A stretch of 64,000 nt of DNA from Rhizobium sp. Root1203 (GCF_001424945.1 NZ_LMCW01000001.1:342025-406024), one strand, 5' to 3'; positions 8,726 to 18,828 are shown, counted from the stretch's first letter. The notes: generated by a model from the letters alone, not told the origin. Made by a program: numbers and translations.

Positions 8726-9617
8726 GGCCGTCTCCCGCCAGTGTTTCCGTCGCTTCGAAGTACCAGTCGGGACGCTTGCTGTGAAGCGCGCGGGCCGCAT
8801 TCTCCGCAGCAGCCGCTGTCTCGAATATGCCGAAGCATGTCGCGCCGGACCCCGACATCCGCACGAATGCGGCTCCGTGCGCCTCGAGCATCGCCGAGAT
8901 TTCGCCGATCTCCGGCAGCAGGGCGCGGGCAGGCGGTTCGAGGTCGTTGCGCATCCCCTTCAGGCTGTCGAGCCAGGATGGTCCTATCCCCGTTTCAAGC
9001 GGCGCATTGGTCTTGGTCGCGAGCCGCCGGAAAACCTCGGGCGTCGACACGCCCTTCAGCGGGTTTGCAAGCACCATCGCAAACGCCGGCATGTCGCCGA
9101 CCTCCTCGATCCGTTCGCCGATGCCGCGCGCAATCAGCGGCCGGCTCGTCAGGCACATCGGCACATCGGCACCGAGCCCGATGGCAATTTCGTCCAGCGT
9201 CTCTTCCGGCAGTGAGGTTCGCCACAGCCGCATGAGCCCGCGCAGTGCCGCAGCCGCATCCGCCGAGCCGCCGCCGATACCGGAGGCGACAGGCAGGTTC
9301 TTTTGCAGATGAATGCGGACCGGGCCGGCGGAACCGCCTGCTCGAAGCACGGCAGCGCGCAGCGCATCGCGCGCCTTTAGAACCAGGTTGGTGCCGCCAT
9401 CCTCCTTCAGCGTGTCGCAGAAGCGACCGCTCATGACGAACGCGTCGGACGGCGCCGCCGCAAGGTCCAGCCTGTCGCCGCAACGTGCGAAGGTCACCAG
9501 CATTTCGAGCAGATGATAGCCATCGCTTCTCTGGCCCGTCACATGCAGGGCCAGATTGATTTTTGCAAACGCGTCCTCGCGGATGATCGCGTCGCCGCCG
9601 ATACCCTTCTCAGGCAT
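8712..9617 (-). CDS. ispE: 4-diphosphocytidyl-2-C-methyl-D-erythritol kinase
   Basis: IspE phosphorylates CDP-methylerythritol in the MEP isoprenoid pathway, using ATP. It is a GHMP kinase: the substrate-binding start AFAKINLALHVTGQRSDGYH and the glycine-rich ATP loop LPVASGIGGGSADAAA are both intact, and the third motif MSGSGATCFGIF is near the C-terminus. Its 301 residues are normal. It starts six bases after the stop of the TPR gene. Together with dxs at 60 kb it shows that the MEP pathway is used. Confidence 0.95.
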   Translation of the reverse strand: MPEKGIGGDAIIREDAFAKINLALHVTGQRSDGYHLLEMLVTFARCGDRLDLAAAPSDAFVMSGRFCDTLKEDGGTNLVLKARDALRAAVLRAGGSAGPVRIHLQKNLPVASGIGGGSADAAAALRGLMRLWRTSLPEETLDEIAIGLGADVPMCLTSRPLIARGIGERIEEVGDMPAFAMVLANPLKGVSTPEVFRRLATKTNAPLETGIGPSWLDSLKGMRNDLEPPARALLPEIGEISAMLEAHGAAFVRMSGSGATCFGIFETAAAAENAARALHSKRPDWYFEATETLAGDGHGRT

Positions 9618-9623
9618 CGGTTA

Positions 9624-11456
9624 TCAGGACTTCTTGTCCGCAGGCTTCGGATCGACAGGCGCCGGATCCGGCTGCTTCTTGTCCGCGGCCTTGGAATTCT
9701 CCCCGTCCGAGGGCAGGCCGTTGGCGATCTTTTCCTTGATCTTCGGAATCTCGGCAGCTTCCGGCTCCGAGGCAAGGGCCCGGTTCCACTGGTAGACCGC
9801 TTCCAGCTTGCGCCCGACGCGCCAGTAGGCGTCGCCCAGGTGATCGTTGATCGTCGCGTCGCCAGCCTTGATCTGGGCGGCTCGTTCGAGCTCGTTTACG
9901 GCATCGTCGAACTTGTTGAGGCGGAAATAGGCCCAGCCGAGAGAATCGATGATGTATCCGTCGTCGGGGCGCAGATCGACAGCCTTCTTGATCATCGCCA
10001 GCCCCTCGTCGAGGTTCCGGTTCATGTCGATCCAGGAGTAGCCGAGATAGTTCAGCACCTGCGGCTGGTTGGGGTTGAGTTCCAGGGCCTTGCGGAAGCT
10101 CGGCTCGGCCTTGTCCCACTGCTTCAGCCGTTCATAGGCAATGCCGCGCTGGAAGAACACAGTCCAGGTGTTCTTCCCTGGCAGCGGTCCGATGACCTCG
10201 ACGGCCTTGTCGTAGTTCTCGGCCATTGCCGCATAGTCCTTGGCGTCGGACAGGACGCTGCCATAGGCGAGGTAGCTGCGGATATCCTTGGGGTCGGAGG
10301 CAATCAGGCCCTGCAGGTGCTTGCGGGCCTCCTCGACCTTGCCGCCCTCGGCGAGCGCCAGGCCGAGCTGCAGCTCGGAGATGCGGCTCATCGGCGAATT
10401 GTCTGGAACCTGCTTGTAGATGGCAATGGCACGATCCAGCTGGTTCTGCTTTTCGGCGATGCCGCCAAGCATCACGAGAGCGTCGGCGCTATCCGGGTCG
10501 AGGCTTTTGGCGATCTGCAGATAAAGCGAGACGATGTCTTCCGCTCCGTCGCGATTGAGTGCGCCGGCGAAGGAGAACAGCACGCCGGCCGCGCCCTGCT
10601 TGGCAGTTTCAACCTGCTGTTGCTGCTTCTCGTTGTTGGTAATGCTCTGGCGCAGCGCGTTGAGGGGCGCATAGTTCGGCAGCAGATTGTCGCCGACGGA
10701 AATCGTGTCGAGCGCCTTCTGCTTGTTGCCCTGCGTTGCTTCCAGGCGTGCCAGCGCGATAACGGCGCGCATGAACGTATCCGGAGCCGTTGCCGCGCCG
10801 TCCTTGTCGAGGACCGCATCGTTCAGATGCCGGCGTGCCGATCTTACGTCGCCGTTGACGATCGCGATCGCGCCCGCATTGTAGGCTTGGAAAATGCCTA
10901 GCCAGTCCGGGCCCTTCATCTTCTCGACCTGGGCCAGGGCTTCCTTGCCCTTGCCGGAGCCCAGTCGCGCCCAGGCGGCCATGAGGTCATTCATCACGCG
11001 GTCGAGATCCGTCGGGCCCGTTGTCCGCAGCGCCGTCTCGGCGGTCTTGTATTCGCCGCGACGGATCGCATCCGCGCCCCGCACGATCGTCGCCAGACGC
11101 TCGATGGTCGGATCGTTCTTCAGATCGTTCGCATACTTGACGCTGTCCTTGATGTCGCCGTTGAGCAGGAGCGAGATCATCAGGCGCTGGCGGATCTCCG
11201 GATTGCCGGGCTCGATCTGCAGCGCCTTCTTGTAGAGCGCGATCGCGGTTTCGTAATCGTGATCGACATCGGCAGTGCGGGCAGCAAGCAGCGCTCCGGC
11301 AAACGTGTTGACGGTGTCGGGGTCAAAGATCGCGCTGGTGCCGGCTTCGTCCTTCTTGGCCGCGTCTTCGGCGTTGGCGCCGCCAAGCGCGCTGAGCGAC
11401 AGGACCGCCGCCAGGGCCGCGCTCGAAAGAAGACGAATGGCAAATTTCAGACGCAT
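9624..11456 (-). CDS. Exported tetratricopeptide repeat protein
   Basis: The 610 residues start with a signal peptide (MRLKFAIRLLSSAALAAVLS, cleavage after GGANA) and then consist almost wholly of TPR-type helix pairs, for example the stretches with NPDSADAL, WDKAEPSFRKALELNPNQPQ and the repeated GWAYFRLNKFDDAVNELERA. The C-terminus is Lys/Asp/Pro-rich and likely disordered. TPR proteins are scaffolds, so this one probably organises a periplasmic or lipid-anchored complex; the partner is unknown. The start at 11456 is chosen for the signal peptide and its GAGAGG site. It is the first gene of the operon with ispE and moaB. Confidence 0.85.
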   Translation of the reverse strand: MRLKFAIRLLSSAALAAVLSLSALGGANAEDAAKKDEAGTSAIFDPDTVNTFAGALLAARTADVDHDYETAIALYKKALQIEPGNPEIRQRLMISLLLNGDIKDSVKYANDLKNDPTIERLATIVRGADAIRRGEYKTAETALRTTGPTDLDRVMNDLMAAWARLGSGKGKEALAQVEKMKGPDWLGIFQAYNAGAIAIVNGDVRSARRHLNDAVLDKDGAATAPDTFMRAVIALARLEATQGNKQKALDTISVGDNLLPNYAPLNALRQSITNNEKQQQQVETAKQGAAGVLFSFAGALNRDGAEDIVSLYLQIAKSLDPDSADALVMLGGIAEKQNQLDRAIAIYKQVPDNSPMSRISELQLGLALAEGGKVEEARKHLQGLIASDPKDIRSYLAYGSVLSDAKDYAAMAENYDKAVEVIGPLPGKNTWTVFFQRGIAYERLKQWDKAEPSFRKALELNPNQPQVLNYLGYSWIDMNRNLDEGLAMIKKAVDLRPDDGYIIDSLGWAYFRLNKFDDAVNELERAAQIKAGDATINDHLGDAYWRVGRKLEAVYQWNRALASEPEAAEIPKIKEKIANGLPSDGENSKAADKKQPDPAPVDPKPADKKS

Positions 11457-11586
11457 TAGAAAACCTCTCTTCCAGGGCAGCCAACCTCGGTCCGGCTGCA
11501 AATCAGTTGAAAAGACTGATTCACGGCAGGATGGCTTTTTTGAAGCGGCCCCGCAAGAAATTCAGCCCGCGATCAATGACCGTCGA

Positions 11587-12627
11587 TTAATTGACGCGCT
11601 CGATGCAGAAGTCGATGACTTCCATCAGTGCTGATTTCCATGGTGTATCGGGAAGCGGCGCGAGGGCATCTCGCGCTATCGTCCCGTAGTGGACCGCACG
11701 GGCAATCGTATCGTTCAGCGTTCCGTACTTGGTGATCAGGCCAAGCGCCTTTTCCAGGTTATGATCGGTGCTCTCGCCGCCTTCGATGGCCTTTCGCCAG
11801 AAGGCGCGCTCGTCCTCGGTGCCGCGCCGATAGGCCAGTATCACCGGCAGCGTGATCTTGCCCTCGCGGAAATCGTCGCCGACATTCTTGCCGAGGTCGG
11901 CTGCCTTGCCGCCATAGTCGAGTGCGTCGTCGACCAACTGGAAGGCGAGCCCGAGGTTCATGCCGTAGGACTTCATCGCGTTGCGGCCGGACTTGCCGGC
12001 ATCGGCGACGATCGGGCCGACTTCGGCGGCCGCGGCAAACAGGGCGGCAGTCTTTGCGCGGATGACCGAGAGGTAATCGTCTTCCGTCGTTTCCATGTTC
12101 TTGGCGACGGAGAGCTGCAGGACTTCGCCTTCGGCGATGACGCAAGCAGCCGAGGACAAAACGTCCAGCGCATCCAGCGAGCCGACATCGACCATCATGC
12201 GGAAGGCCTGGCCGAGCAGGAAGTCGCCGACGAGAACGCTTGCCTGGTTGCCCCAGATCATGCGCGCGGTGGACTTGCCGCGGCGAAGATCGCTTTCATC
12301 GACGACGTCGTCGTGCAGTAGCGTTGCCGTATGCATGAACTCCACGCTCGTCGCGAGCTTGATATGATTTTCGCCCGCGTAGCCGAACAGCGCCGACGAC
12401 GCCAGCGTCAGCATCGGACGCAGCCGCTTTCCGCCGGAGGAGATCAGGTGGTTCGCCACCTCCGGAATCATCTGGACGTCGGAACCTGCCTTTGAAAGGA
12501 TAAGCTGGTTGACCCGCTCCATATCCGCCTTGGTTAAATCGACCAGCGGCTTGACGGATGCCAGTTTGTTTTTGCTTTCTTCAAGCGGTATGACCACGCC
12601 CAACGACCCGGACTCCTGTTCACTCAT
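11587..12627 (-). CDS. ispB: Long-chain polyprenyl diphosphate synthase (octa/decaprenyl)
   Basis: This trans-prenyltransferase extends farnesyl diphosphate to the ubiquinone side chain. Both aspartate-rich motifs are present: HDDVVD (Asp106-Asp110) and LVDDALDY (Asp233-Asp237). GGKRLRP binds the isopentenyl substrate. The residue five places before the first motif is small (Ala in HTATLLHDD), as in long-chain enzymes. Rhizobia make ubiquinone-10, so a decaprenyl synthase (DdsA-like) is likely. The ATG at 12627 has no Shine-Dalgarno sequence but has a promoter immediately upstream, suggesting a leaderless transcript. Confidence 0.9.
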   Translation of the reverse strand: MSEQESGSLGVVIPLEESKNKLASVKPLVDLTKADMERVNQLILSKAGSDVQMIPEVANHLISSGGKRLRPMLTLASSALFGYAGENHIKLATSVEFMHTATLLHDDVVDESDLRRGKSTARMIWGNQASVLVGDFLLGQAFRMMVDVGSLDALDVLSSAACVIAEGEVLQLSVAKNMETTEDDYLSVIRAKTAALFAAAAEVGPIVADAGKSGRNAMKSYGMNLGLAFQLVDDALDYGGKAADLGKNVGDDFREGKITLPVILAYRRGTEDERAFWRKAIEGGESTDHNLEKALGLITKYGTLNDTIARAVHYGTIARDALAPLPDTPWKSALMEVIDFCIERVN

Positions 12628-12635
12628 TGAGTTTG

Positions 12636-12664
12636 ACAATAGAAAGGGGCGATAGGCGCGGCAA
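12636..12664 (-). promoter_or_regulatory. Promoter of the polyprenyl diphosphate synthase gene
   Basis: Read on the minus strand there is a -35 TTGCCG (12664-12659), a 17-base spacer and a -10 TATTGT (12641-12636). The -10 ends eight bases before the ATG at 12627, so the transcript would begin at or within two bases of the start codon. Confidence 0.55.
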
Positions 12665-12712
12665 GAGGCGAATTGGTCGCGTCGCGCAAAATTGAAAGGG
12701 ATTCCACGGCAA

Positions 12713-12940
12713 ATGCATGAACTTATCCGCGCCAACGATCCCGTGTTGCTCTCCTTTGCCGAGAGCCTCATGAAGGATGCCGGAATCCACTGCTTCATTG
12801 CCGATCAGGGCATGAGCATATTGGAGGGCTCGCTCGGCATGCTGCCGCGCCGCCTTCTGGTCGACGAGGACCGGGCCGACCAGGCGCGCCGCATCTTGAT
12901 CGATGCAGGGCTTGGCGACGAACTGCGCAATTCCAGGTGA
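12713..12940 (+). CDS. DUF2007-type small protein
   Basis: The 75 residues fit the DUF2007 (putative signal-transducing) family: an N-terminal MHELIRANDPVLLSFAESLMKDAGI followed by CFIADQ and a C-terminal LLVDEDRADQARRILIDAGL. No catalytic residues can be assigned. The ATG at 12713 is used because family members start with a similar MxELxR sequence. It ends seven bases before the methyltransferase start, so the two are cotranscribed, and the pair diverges from the polyprenyl synthase gene. Confidence 0.8.
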   Translation: MHELIRANDPVLLSFAESLMKDAGIHCFIADQGMSILEGSLGMLPRRLLVDEDRADQARRILIDAGLGDELRNSR

Positions 12941-12947
12941 GCGTCCG

Positions 12948-13724
12948 ATGACGCCGGGTGTTGCAGAAACCATCGATGCATTCCATCGCGGCCTGTTCCA
13001 TGTGGTGCAGCCGAAGGGCAGGGGCCATCGTGCCGGCATGGATGCCATGCTGCTCGCGGCACTGGTCGACGACGAGCGCCCGATCAGGCTTGCTGATCTC
13101 GGGGCCGGCGCCGGCGCTGCAGGGCTTGCAGTCGCATCCCGGCTGCCTGCCGCCGATGTCGTCCTGTTCGAGCGTTCCGGGGAGATGGCCGGCTACGCGC
13201 GCCGCAGCATCGTGCTTCCCGAAAACGCTCGTATCGCGGGGCGGGTGTCCGTCGTCGAGGCGGATGTGACCCTGAAGGCCAAGGCGCGCAACGCGGCGGG
13301 CCTCGTCGACGAGAGCTTTCATCACGTCATCATGAACCCGCCCTTCAACGATGCGGGCGACCGCCGCACGCCGGACGCCCTGAAAGCGGAAGCGCACGCG
13401 ATGACCGAGGGATTGTTCGAAAGCTGGGTGCGAACGGCGGGCGCGATCATGATCCCCGGCGGGCAGCTGTCGCTGATCGCGAGACCGGAGTCGATCGCCG
13501 AGATCGTCGACGCCTGCGGCAGGCGTTTCGGCGGCATCGAGATCACCGCGATCCATCCGCGCGGGGGTGAAAACGCGGTGCGCATTCTGGTGACGGCGAT
13601 AAAAGGGTCGCGCGCGCGGCTTTCGCTGCGCGCGCCTCTCATCATGCACGAAGAGGGTACGCATAAATTCTCCCCCTTCGTGGACGATCTGAACAATGGC
13701 CGCGCGGCCTATTCCCGCCGCTAG
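12948..13724 (+). CDS. TrmN6-like SAM-dependent methyltransferase
   Basis: This is a class I methyltransferase of the COG4123/TrmN6 type, a family that methylates N6 of an adenine in tRNA. The SAM loop LADLGAGAGAAGLAVASR (from about residue 48) and the N6-adenine signature NPPF at residues 130-133 are intact. The GRGHRAGMDAMLLAA start is typical of these enzymes. The exact target, tRNA or other, cannot be told from sequence. It lies seven bases behind the DUF2007 gene and ends just before mntH, which converges with it. Confidence 0.85.
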   Translation: MTPGVAETIDAFHRGLFHVVQPKGRGHRAGMDAMLLAALVDDERPIRLADLGAGAGAAGLAVASRLPAADVVLFERSGEMAGYARRSIVLPENARIAGRVSVVEADVTLKAKARNAAGLVDESFHHVIMNPPFNDAGDRRTPDALKAEAHAMTEGLFESWVRTAGAIMIPGGQLSLIARPESIAEIVDACGRRFGGIEITAIHPRGGENAVRILVTAIKGSRARLSLRAPLIMHEEGTHKFSPFVDDLNNGRAAYSRR

Positions 13725-13737
13725 GCCCTTCTAGGCG

Positions 13738-15078
13738 CTAACCTATGACGAAGTCGAAAAGCAGCTTGATGTTCAGGCCGGCGATCACGACCGCAATCGC
13801 ATAGGCGACCGCGCTGAGCCAGCGCGGTGCGACGAGCTCCCCCATCTTTGCCTTGTTTGCGGTGAACATCACCAGCGGGAAGACCGCGAAGGACAGCTGC
13901 AGGCTGAGAACGACCTGCGTCAGGATGAGGAGCTCCGCCGTTCCCGCGTCGCCGTACCAGATGGTCACGAAGGCGGCGGGAACGATTGCGATCGCACGGG
14001 TGATCAGCCGTCGCATCCACGGCTGCAGCCGGATCTTCAGGAACCCTTCCATGATGATCTGGCCGGCAAGCGTTGCCGTAACGGTCGAATTCAAGCCGCA
14101 GCATAGAAGTGCGATGCCGAACAGCGTCGGAGCGATCGCCAGGCCGAGCAGTGGCGCGAGCAGCGACGATGCCTCGCCGAGTTCCACGACGTCGGTCTTT
14201 CCATTGGCATGGAATGCCGCGGCTGCAAGGATCAGGATCGAGGCGTTGATCAGCAGCGCGAAGCAAAGCGCGACCGTCGAGTCGATCGTCGCGAAGGTCA
14301 GTGCCTCGCGCTTCTCGGGCACGGAATGGCCGTAGGCGCGGGTCTGCACGATTCCGGAATGAAGGTAGAGGTTATGCGGCATCACGGTTGCTCCGAGAAT
14401 GCCGAGTGCCAGATAGAGCATCTCCGGATTGGAAACGATTTCTGTCGTCGGGAAGAAGCCGCGGATCACCGCGCCCCATTCGGGGTCGGCAAGGAAGATC
14501 TGCACGCTGAAACACACGGTGATGATGCCGAGCAGCGCAATCACGAAGGCTTCCACCCAGCGGAACCCGATCTTCTGCAGATAGAGAATGAGGAAGACAT
14601 CGAGCGCGGTGATCAGGACGCCAAGTTCGAGCGGGATGCCGAAGAGAAGATTGAGACCGATCGCGGTGCCGATGACCTCGGCGATATCGGTGGCGATGAT
14701 CGCGATCTCGGCAAAGGCCCAGAGCGGAATCGACACGTATTTCGGGAAGGCATCGCGACAGGCCTGCGCCAGATCGCGGCCCGATGCGATGGCAAGGCGG
14801 GCGCACAGCGATTGCAGGACGATCGCCATCAGGTTGGACAACAGGGCAACGGTCAGCAGCGCATAACCGAACTTCGATCCGCCGGCGAGCGATGTCGACC
14901 AGTTGCCGGGGTCCATGTAGCCGACGGCGACCATGTAGCCGGGGCCGACGAACGCGGCGATCCGCCGCCAGCGCGATCCGTTCCGGGGGGCCTCTACCGT
15001 TCGGTATACATCGGACAACGATGCCTCGCCGACGTCCGATCGCCAGCCCCTCTTAGTCTTCGGATTTACAATGTCCAT
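13738..15078 (-). CDS. mntH: Nramp-family Mn2+/H+ symporter
   Basis: MntH imports manganese across the inner membrane with protons. The 446 residues form about 11 membrane helices. Both metal-binding motifs are intact: DPGN at residues 56-59 in helix 1 and MPH at 233-235 in helix 6. The N-terminal 35 residues are soluble. I chose the ATG at 15078 because the residues before it in the longer frame are not Nramp-like. A TGC-N9-GCA inverted repeat 53-67 bases upstream may be the metal regulator's operator. Confidence 0.95.
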   Translation of the reverse strand: MDIVNPKTKRGWRSDVGEASLSDVYRTVEAPRNGSRWRRIAAFVGPGYMVAVGYMDPGNWSTSLAGGSKFGYALLTVALLSNLMAIVLQSLCARLAIASGRDLAQACRDAFPKYVSIPLWAFAEIAIIATDIAEVIGTAIGLNLLFGIPLELGVLITALDVFLILYLQKIGFRWVEAFVIALLGIITVCFSVQIFLADPEWGAVIRGFFPTTEIVSNPEMLYLALGILGATVMPHNLYLHSGIVQTRAYGHSVPEKREALTFATIDSTVALCFALLINASILILAAAAFHANGKTDVVELGEASSLLAPLLGLAIAPTLFGIALLCCGLNSTVTATLAGQIIMEGFLKIRLQPWMRRLITRAIAIVPAAFVTIWYGDAGTAELLILTQVVLSLQLSFAVFPLVMFTANKAKMGELVAPRWLSAVAYAIAVVIAGLNIKLLFDFVIG

Positions 15079-15130
15079 GAAACGCCTGCCTGTTGAAGGA
15101 TGCGCCCAATATGTCTGATTGGAATGATAA

Positions 15131-15145
15131 TGCAAGTCATTCGCA
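15131..15145. promoter_or_regulatory. Candidate Mur/Fur-type operator upstream of mntH
   Basis: The sequence TGCAAGTCATTCGCA is an imperfect palindrome (10 of 15 positions agree with its reverse complement) lying between the divergent mntH and S49 protease genes. In rhizobia manganese uptake genes are repressed by the Fur-family protein Mur, which binds AT-rich TGCA-ended repeats. The assignment rests on position and shape only. Confidence 0.35.
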
Positions 15146-15248
15146 ATAAGAAAAGCAAACGATGCGTGTTTTAAGCGAAAGCCATTGCGTTTGCCGTTGC
15201 GTTGCATACATGAATTGCGTTCGCTCAAGACGATGCAAAGGATTGGAA

Positions 15249-16109
15249 ATGGCCGGATTTTTGAGAAAGCTGATGCCCAAGCGGTTTCGCAAGGAGGGTA
15301 TCGAGATCCCTGTGGTCCGGCTTCAGGGCGCGATCATGAGCGGCGGCAGCCAGTTCAGGCCCGCCCTCAATCTTGCGTCCACGGCCCAGGTTCTCGAAAA
15401 GGCATTCGGCTTCAAGGAAGCGCCCGCAGTCGCAATCTCGATCAATTCGCCTGGCGGATCGCCGGTTCAGTCGCGCCTGATCTTTACCCGCATTCGCGAA
15501 CTCGCCCGCGAGAAGCAGAAGAAGGTCCTTGTCTTCGTGGAGGACGTCGCAGCGTCAGGCGGCTACATGATAGCGCTGGCTGGCGATGAGATCATTGCCG
15601 ATCCGACCTCCATCGTCGGTTCGATCGGCGTCGTTTCCGGCGGGTTCGGCTTTCCGGAGCTTCTGAAGAAGATCGGCGTGGAACGCCGTGTCTACACCGC
15701 CGGCGAGAACAAGGTGATCCTCGATCCCTTCCAGCCGGAAAAGGAAAAGGACATCGAATACCTGAAGACGCTGCAGCTGGAGATCCATCAGGTGTTTATC
15801 TCGATGGTCCGGGAGCGCCGCGCTGGCAAGCTCAGGGACGACGAGACAGTCTTTTCCGGCCTCTTCTGGACAGGCACGCGCGGGCTGGAACTCGGCCTGG
15901 TCGACGGTCTCGGAGACATGCGCCAGGAATTGAAGAAACGCTACGGCTCCAAAACGAAGCTGACGCTGGTCACCCCCGCCCGGGGTCTTTTCGGACGGCG
16001 CATTCCGGGCGTATCATCGGCATCGCTTGAAGGCGTGGCGTCCGGTTTCGCCGCCGGACTTGTCGAGACCGCCGAAGAAAAGGCATTGTGGAGCCGATAC
16101 GGCTTCTGA
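15249..16109 (+). CDS. S49 (SppA-like) serine protease
   Basis: This protease of the signal-peptide-peptidase A family uses a Ser/Lys dyad. The nucleophile is Ser103 in [14 protein letters not shown] and the likely general base is Lys155 in [21 protein letters not shown] forms the substrate strand. The 286 residues match the single-domain bacterial form. Unlike many SppA proteins, there is no clear N-terminal membrane helix ([13 protein letters not shown] is amphipathic), so it may be cytoplasmic or peripheral. It is followed 20 bases later by a small membrane protein. Confidence 0.88.
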   Translation: MAGFLRKLMPKRFRKEGIEIPVVRLQGAIMSGGSQFRPALNLASTAQVLEKAFGFKEAPAVAISINSPGGSPVQSRLIFTRIRELAREKQKKVLVFVEDVAASGGYMIALAGDEIIADPTSIVGSIGVVSGGFGFPELLKKIGVERRVYTAGENKVILDPFQPEKEKDIEYLKTLQLEIHQVFISMVRERRAGKLRDDETVFSGLFWTGTRGLELGLVDGLGDMRQELKKRYGSKTKLTLVTPARGLFGRRIPGVSSASLEGVASGFAAGLVETAEEKALWSRYGF

Positions 16110-16129
16110 GGGAGTGAAAGACAGGCGAC

Positions 16130-16324
16130 ATGCCACAGCTTATAATCTTGGGTCTGCTCGTGGTGGGCGCCTGGCTTCTCTACCGCCGCTTCGTTGCCGA
16201 GGCGACGCGGCTCTCCGAAAAATCGCGCCGCGCGGAGAAGGAGCGACAGACCGGTGCGATCGGCACCCTCGTCAAGGACCCGGTGACGGGCGAATACCAC
16301 CTGAAGAAGGACGAGGACGAGTAG
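16130..16324 (+). CDS. Small conserved membrane protein
   Basis: The 64 residues give one N-terminal membrane helix (LIILGLLVVGAWLLYRRF) and a charged cytoplasmic helix, ending in a KDPVTGEYHLKK sequence. I know no function. It is placed directly behind the S49 protease gene, which suggests a joint transcript and possibly a membrane partner or anchor for a protease that lacks its own helix; that link is inference. Confidence 0.65.
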   Translation: MPQLIILGLLVVGAWLLYRRFVAEATRLSEKSRRAEKERQTGAIGTLVKDPVTGEYHLKKDEDE

Positions 16325-16346
16325 GGCGTTGCCGATCGTCCGCTTT

Positions 16347-16375
16347 ATGATATACATATGGTGTGCGTATATCAT
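16347..16375. promoter_or_regulatory. Operator/promoter of the vapBC pair
   Basis: A perfect 9-bp inverted repeat, ATGATATAC at 16347-16355 and GTATATCAT at 16367-16375, with an 11-base spacer, sits just before vapB. The left arm overlaps a candidate -10 (TATACA at 16351, with TTGCCG at 16329 as -35). This is the usual arrangement for autorepression by an antitoxin or toxin-antitoxin complex. Confidence 0.65.
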
Positions 16376-16385
16376 GAGGTGACCC

Positions 16386-16616
16386 ATGCAAGTTGCAAAG
16401 TGGGGAAATAGCCTGGCAATCCGGATCCCGAGCGTCGTCGTCGATGCTCTGGAGCTGAAGGAAGGCGACGACGTGGTCGTTCGTATCGCCGAAGATCGGG
16501 CATTTGAGATCGAACGAAACGATGCCCGGCAGAAGGCATTTGAAAGAATAAAAGCGTTCAGGCTCAGGCTTCCTCCTGATTGGATGTTTGATCGCAACGA
16601 CGCGAACTCTCGCTGA
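16386..16616 (+). CDS. vapB: VapB/MazE-type antitoxin
   Basis: The 76-residue protein has an AbrB/MazE swapped-hairpin DNA-binding half (QVAKWGNSLAIRIPSVVVDALELKEGDDVVVRI) and a C-terminal charged tail that would wrap the toxin. It probably neutralises the adjacent PIN ribonuclease and represses the operon through the inverted repeat at 16347-16375. The ribosome binding site is AGGTGA at 16377-16382. Its stop codon overlaps the toxin start by one base (TGATG). Confidence 0.9.
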   Translation: MQVAKWGNSLAIRIPSVVVDALELKEGDDVVVRIAEDRAFEIERNDARQKAFERIKAFRLRLPPDWMFDRNDANSR

Positions 16617-17020
16617 TGCCGCCGGCGCGCAGCTTTCTCGACACGAATATTCTCGTCTACGCTTTTTCCGAGGGCGCCCGGGCGGAGGTCGCGCAGTCGT
16701 TGTTGGTCGAGCCGTTCATCCTGAGCGTTCAGGCTTTGAATGAATTCTCCAATGTCGGTCGCAAGAAGCTGGGCATGAGTTGGAGCGATATCGAATATGC
16801 CGTTGCGAACCTGATCACCATGTCGTCGTCCATTGTTCCGCTCGACGAACAGATCACCGCGTCGGCGCTCGACTTGGCACAGCGCTACAATCTCGCATTC
16901 AACGACGCTTTGATGGTTGCCGCAGCGTGCTCAGCTGATTGCGAACGCTTCTATTCCGAAGACTTGAATGCCGGCTTGGTGATCGATGCGGGGCTGACCG
17001 TTGTCAATCCATTTCGCTAA
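16616..17020 (+). CDS. vapC: VapC-type PIN-domain toxin ribonuclease
   Basis: This is a Mg2+-dependent endoribonuclease of the PIN fold, expected to cleave tRNA or rRNA when the antitoxin is lost. The acidic catalytic set is complete: Asp9 in LDTNILVY, Glu43 in LNEF, Asp97 in NDALMV and Asp116 in SEDL. The 134-residue length is usual. Its ATG overlaps the vapB stop, so translation is coupled. No inactivating change is seen, so the module is likely functional. Confidence 0.9.
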   Translation: MPPARSFLDTNILVYAFSEGARAEVAQSLLVEPFILSVQALNEFSNVGRKKLGMSWSDIEYAVANLITMSSSIVPLDEQITASALDLAQRYNLAFNDALMVAAACSADCERFYSEDLNAGLVIDAGLTVVNPFR

Positions 17021-17088
17021 GCCTTGACCCTCACGGTGTGTTCGTGGCACCAGTCCCGGCAACAGATCAATTGAACGGCAACCTTCCC

Positions 17089-18051
<963 letters not shown>

Positions 18052-18053
18052 TA

Positions 18054-18072
18054 GGAGGCCGCAACGGCCTCC
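18054..18072 (+). terminator. Hairpin after glyQ
   Basis: A perfect 8-bp GC-rich stem (18054-18061 with 18065-18072) encloses a CAA loop and is followed by a pyrimidine-rich TTCTCCC stretch instead of a pure T run, so termination strength is uncertain. Confidence 0.5.
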
Positions 18073-18183
18073 TTCTCCCTAAACGTCGCTAGGCGGAAAA
18101 TCGAGCACGCCTCGCGGTTTGACGCTATCGGCAAACCTGCATAGTGTCCGTTTTGAACTTTACGTCGTTGCGGGGGATTCTCG

Positions 18184-18735
18184 ATGTTAATTGCTCTTGG
18201 CGTCATCGTCTTGATCGCGCTCTATATTGTCTTCATCTACAATGGTCTCGTTCGTGCCCGCCAGATGGCCGAAGAGGCCTGGTCCGGCATCGATGTACAG
18301 CTGAAGCGCCGCGCAGATCTCATTCCCAATCTGATCGAGACGGTCAAAGGCTACGCCTCTCACGAAAAGACCACGCTCGAGGAAGTCGTTGCGCTGCGCA
18401 ACAAGGCGCAGGCGGTTCCAGCGGGCGATGTCGCCGGAAGAGCCCAGGCGGAAGGCCTGCTCGGACAGGCGCTTGGCCGCGTTCTGGCGCTCGCCGAAGC
18501 CTATCCGGACCTGAAGGCCAACGAGAACTTCCGCGAACTGCAGACCTCGCTTGAAACGATGGAAAGCGAAATCCAGATGGCCCGCCGCTATTACAACGGC
18601 GCTGCGCGCGATCTCAACGTCAAGGTCGAGAGCTTCCCCTCCAATCTCGTTGCCGGCCAGTTCGGCTTCCAGAAGCGGGAATATTTCGAAATCACCAACG
18701 AGGCCGATCGCGCCGTTCCGTCCGTAAAGTTCTGA
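18184..18735 (+). CDS. lemA: LemA family membrane protein
   Basis: LemA proteins are membrane-anchored helical bundles of unknown function. One N-terminal membrane helix (IALGVIVLIALYIVFIYNGLV) leads into the family core with VQLKRRADLIPNLIETVKGYASHEKTTLEEV, and the C-terminal QFGFQKREYFEI region is conserved; 183 residues is typical. LemA is usually next to a TPM- or DUF2207-domain membrane protein. Here that partner (start 20130) is separated from it by aroA, all in the same direction. Confidence 0.93.
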   Translation: MLIALGVIVLIALYIVFIYNGLVRARQMAEEAWSGIDVQLKRRADLIPNLIETVKGYASHEKTTLEEVVALRNKAQAVPAGDVAGRAQAEGLLGQALGRVLALAEAYPDLKANENFRELQTSLETMESEIQMARRYYNGAARDLNVKVESFPSNLVAGQFGFQKREYFEITNEADRAVPSVKF

Positions 18736-18828
18736 CATCCGCCATTTGCCTTTGCGCAAAAGCTGCTATGAGCAGGGAAAGATCGTGGCCGGAAGCTGCC
18801 CTCGCGCAAAGACGGAAAAGACAAGGCA

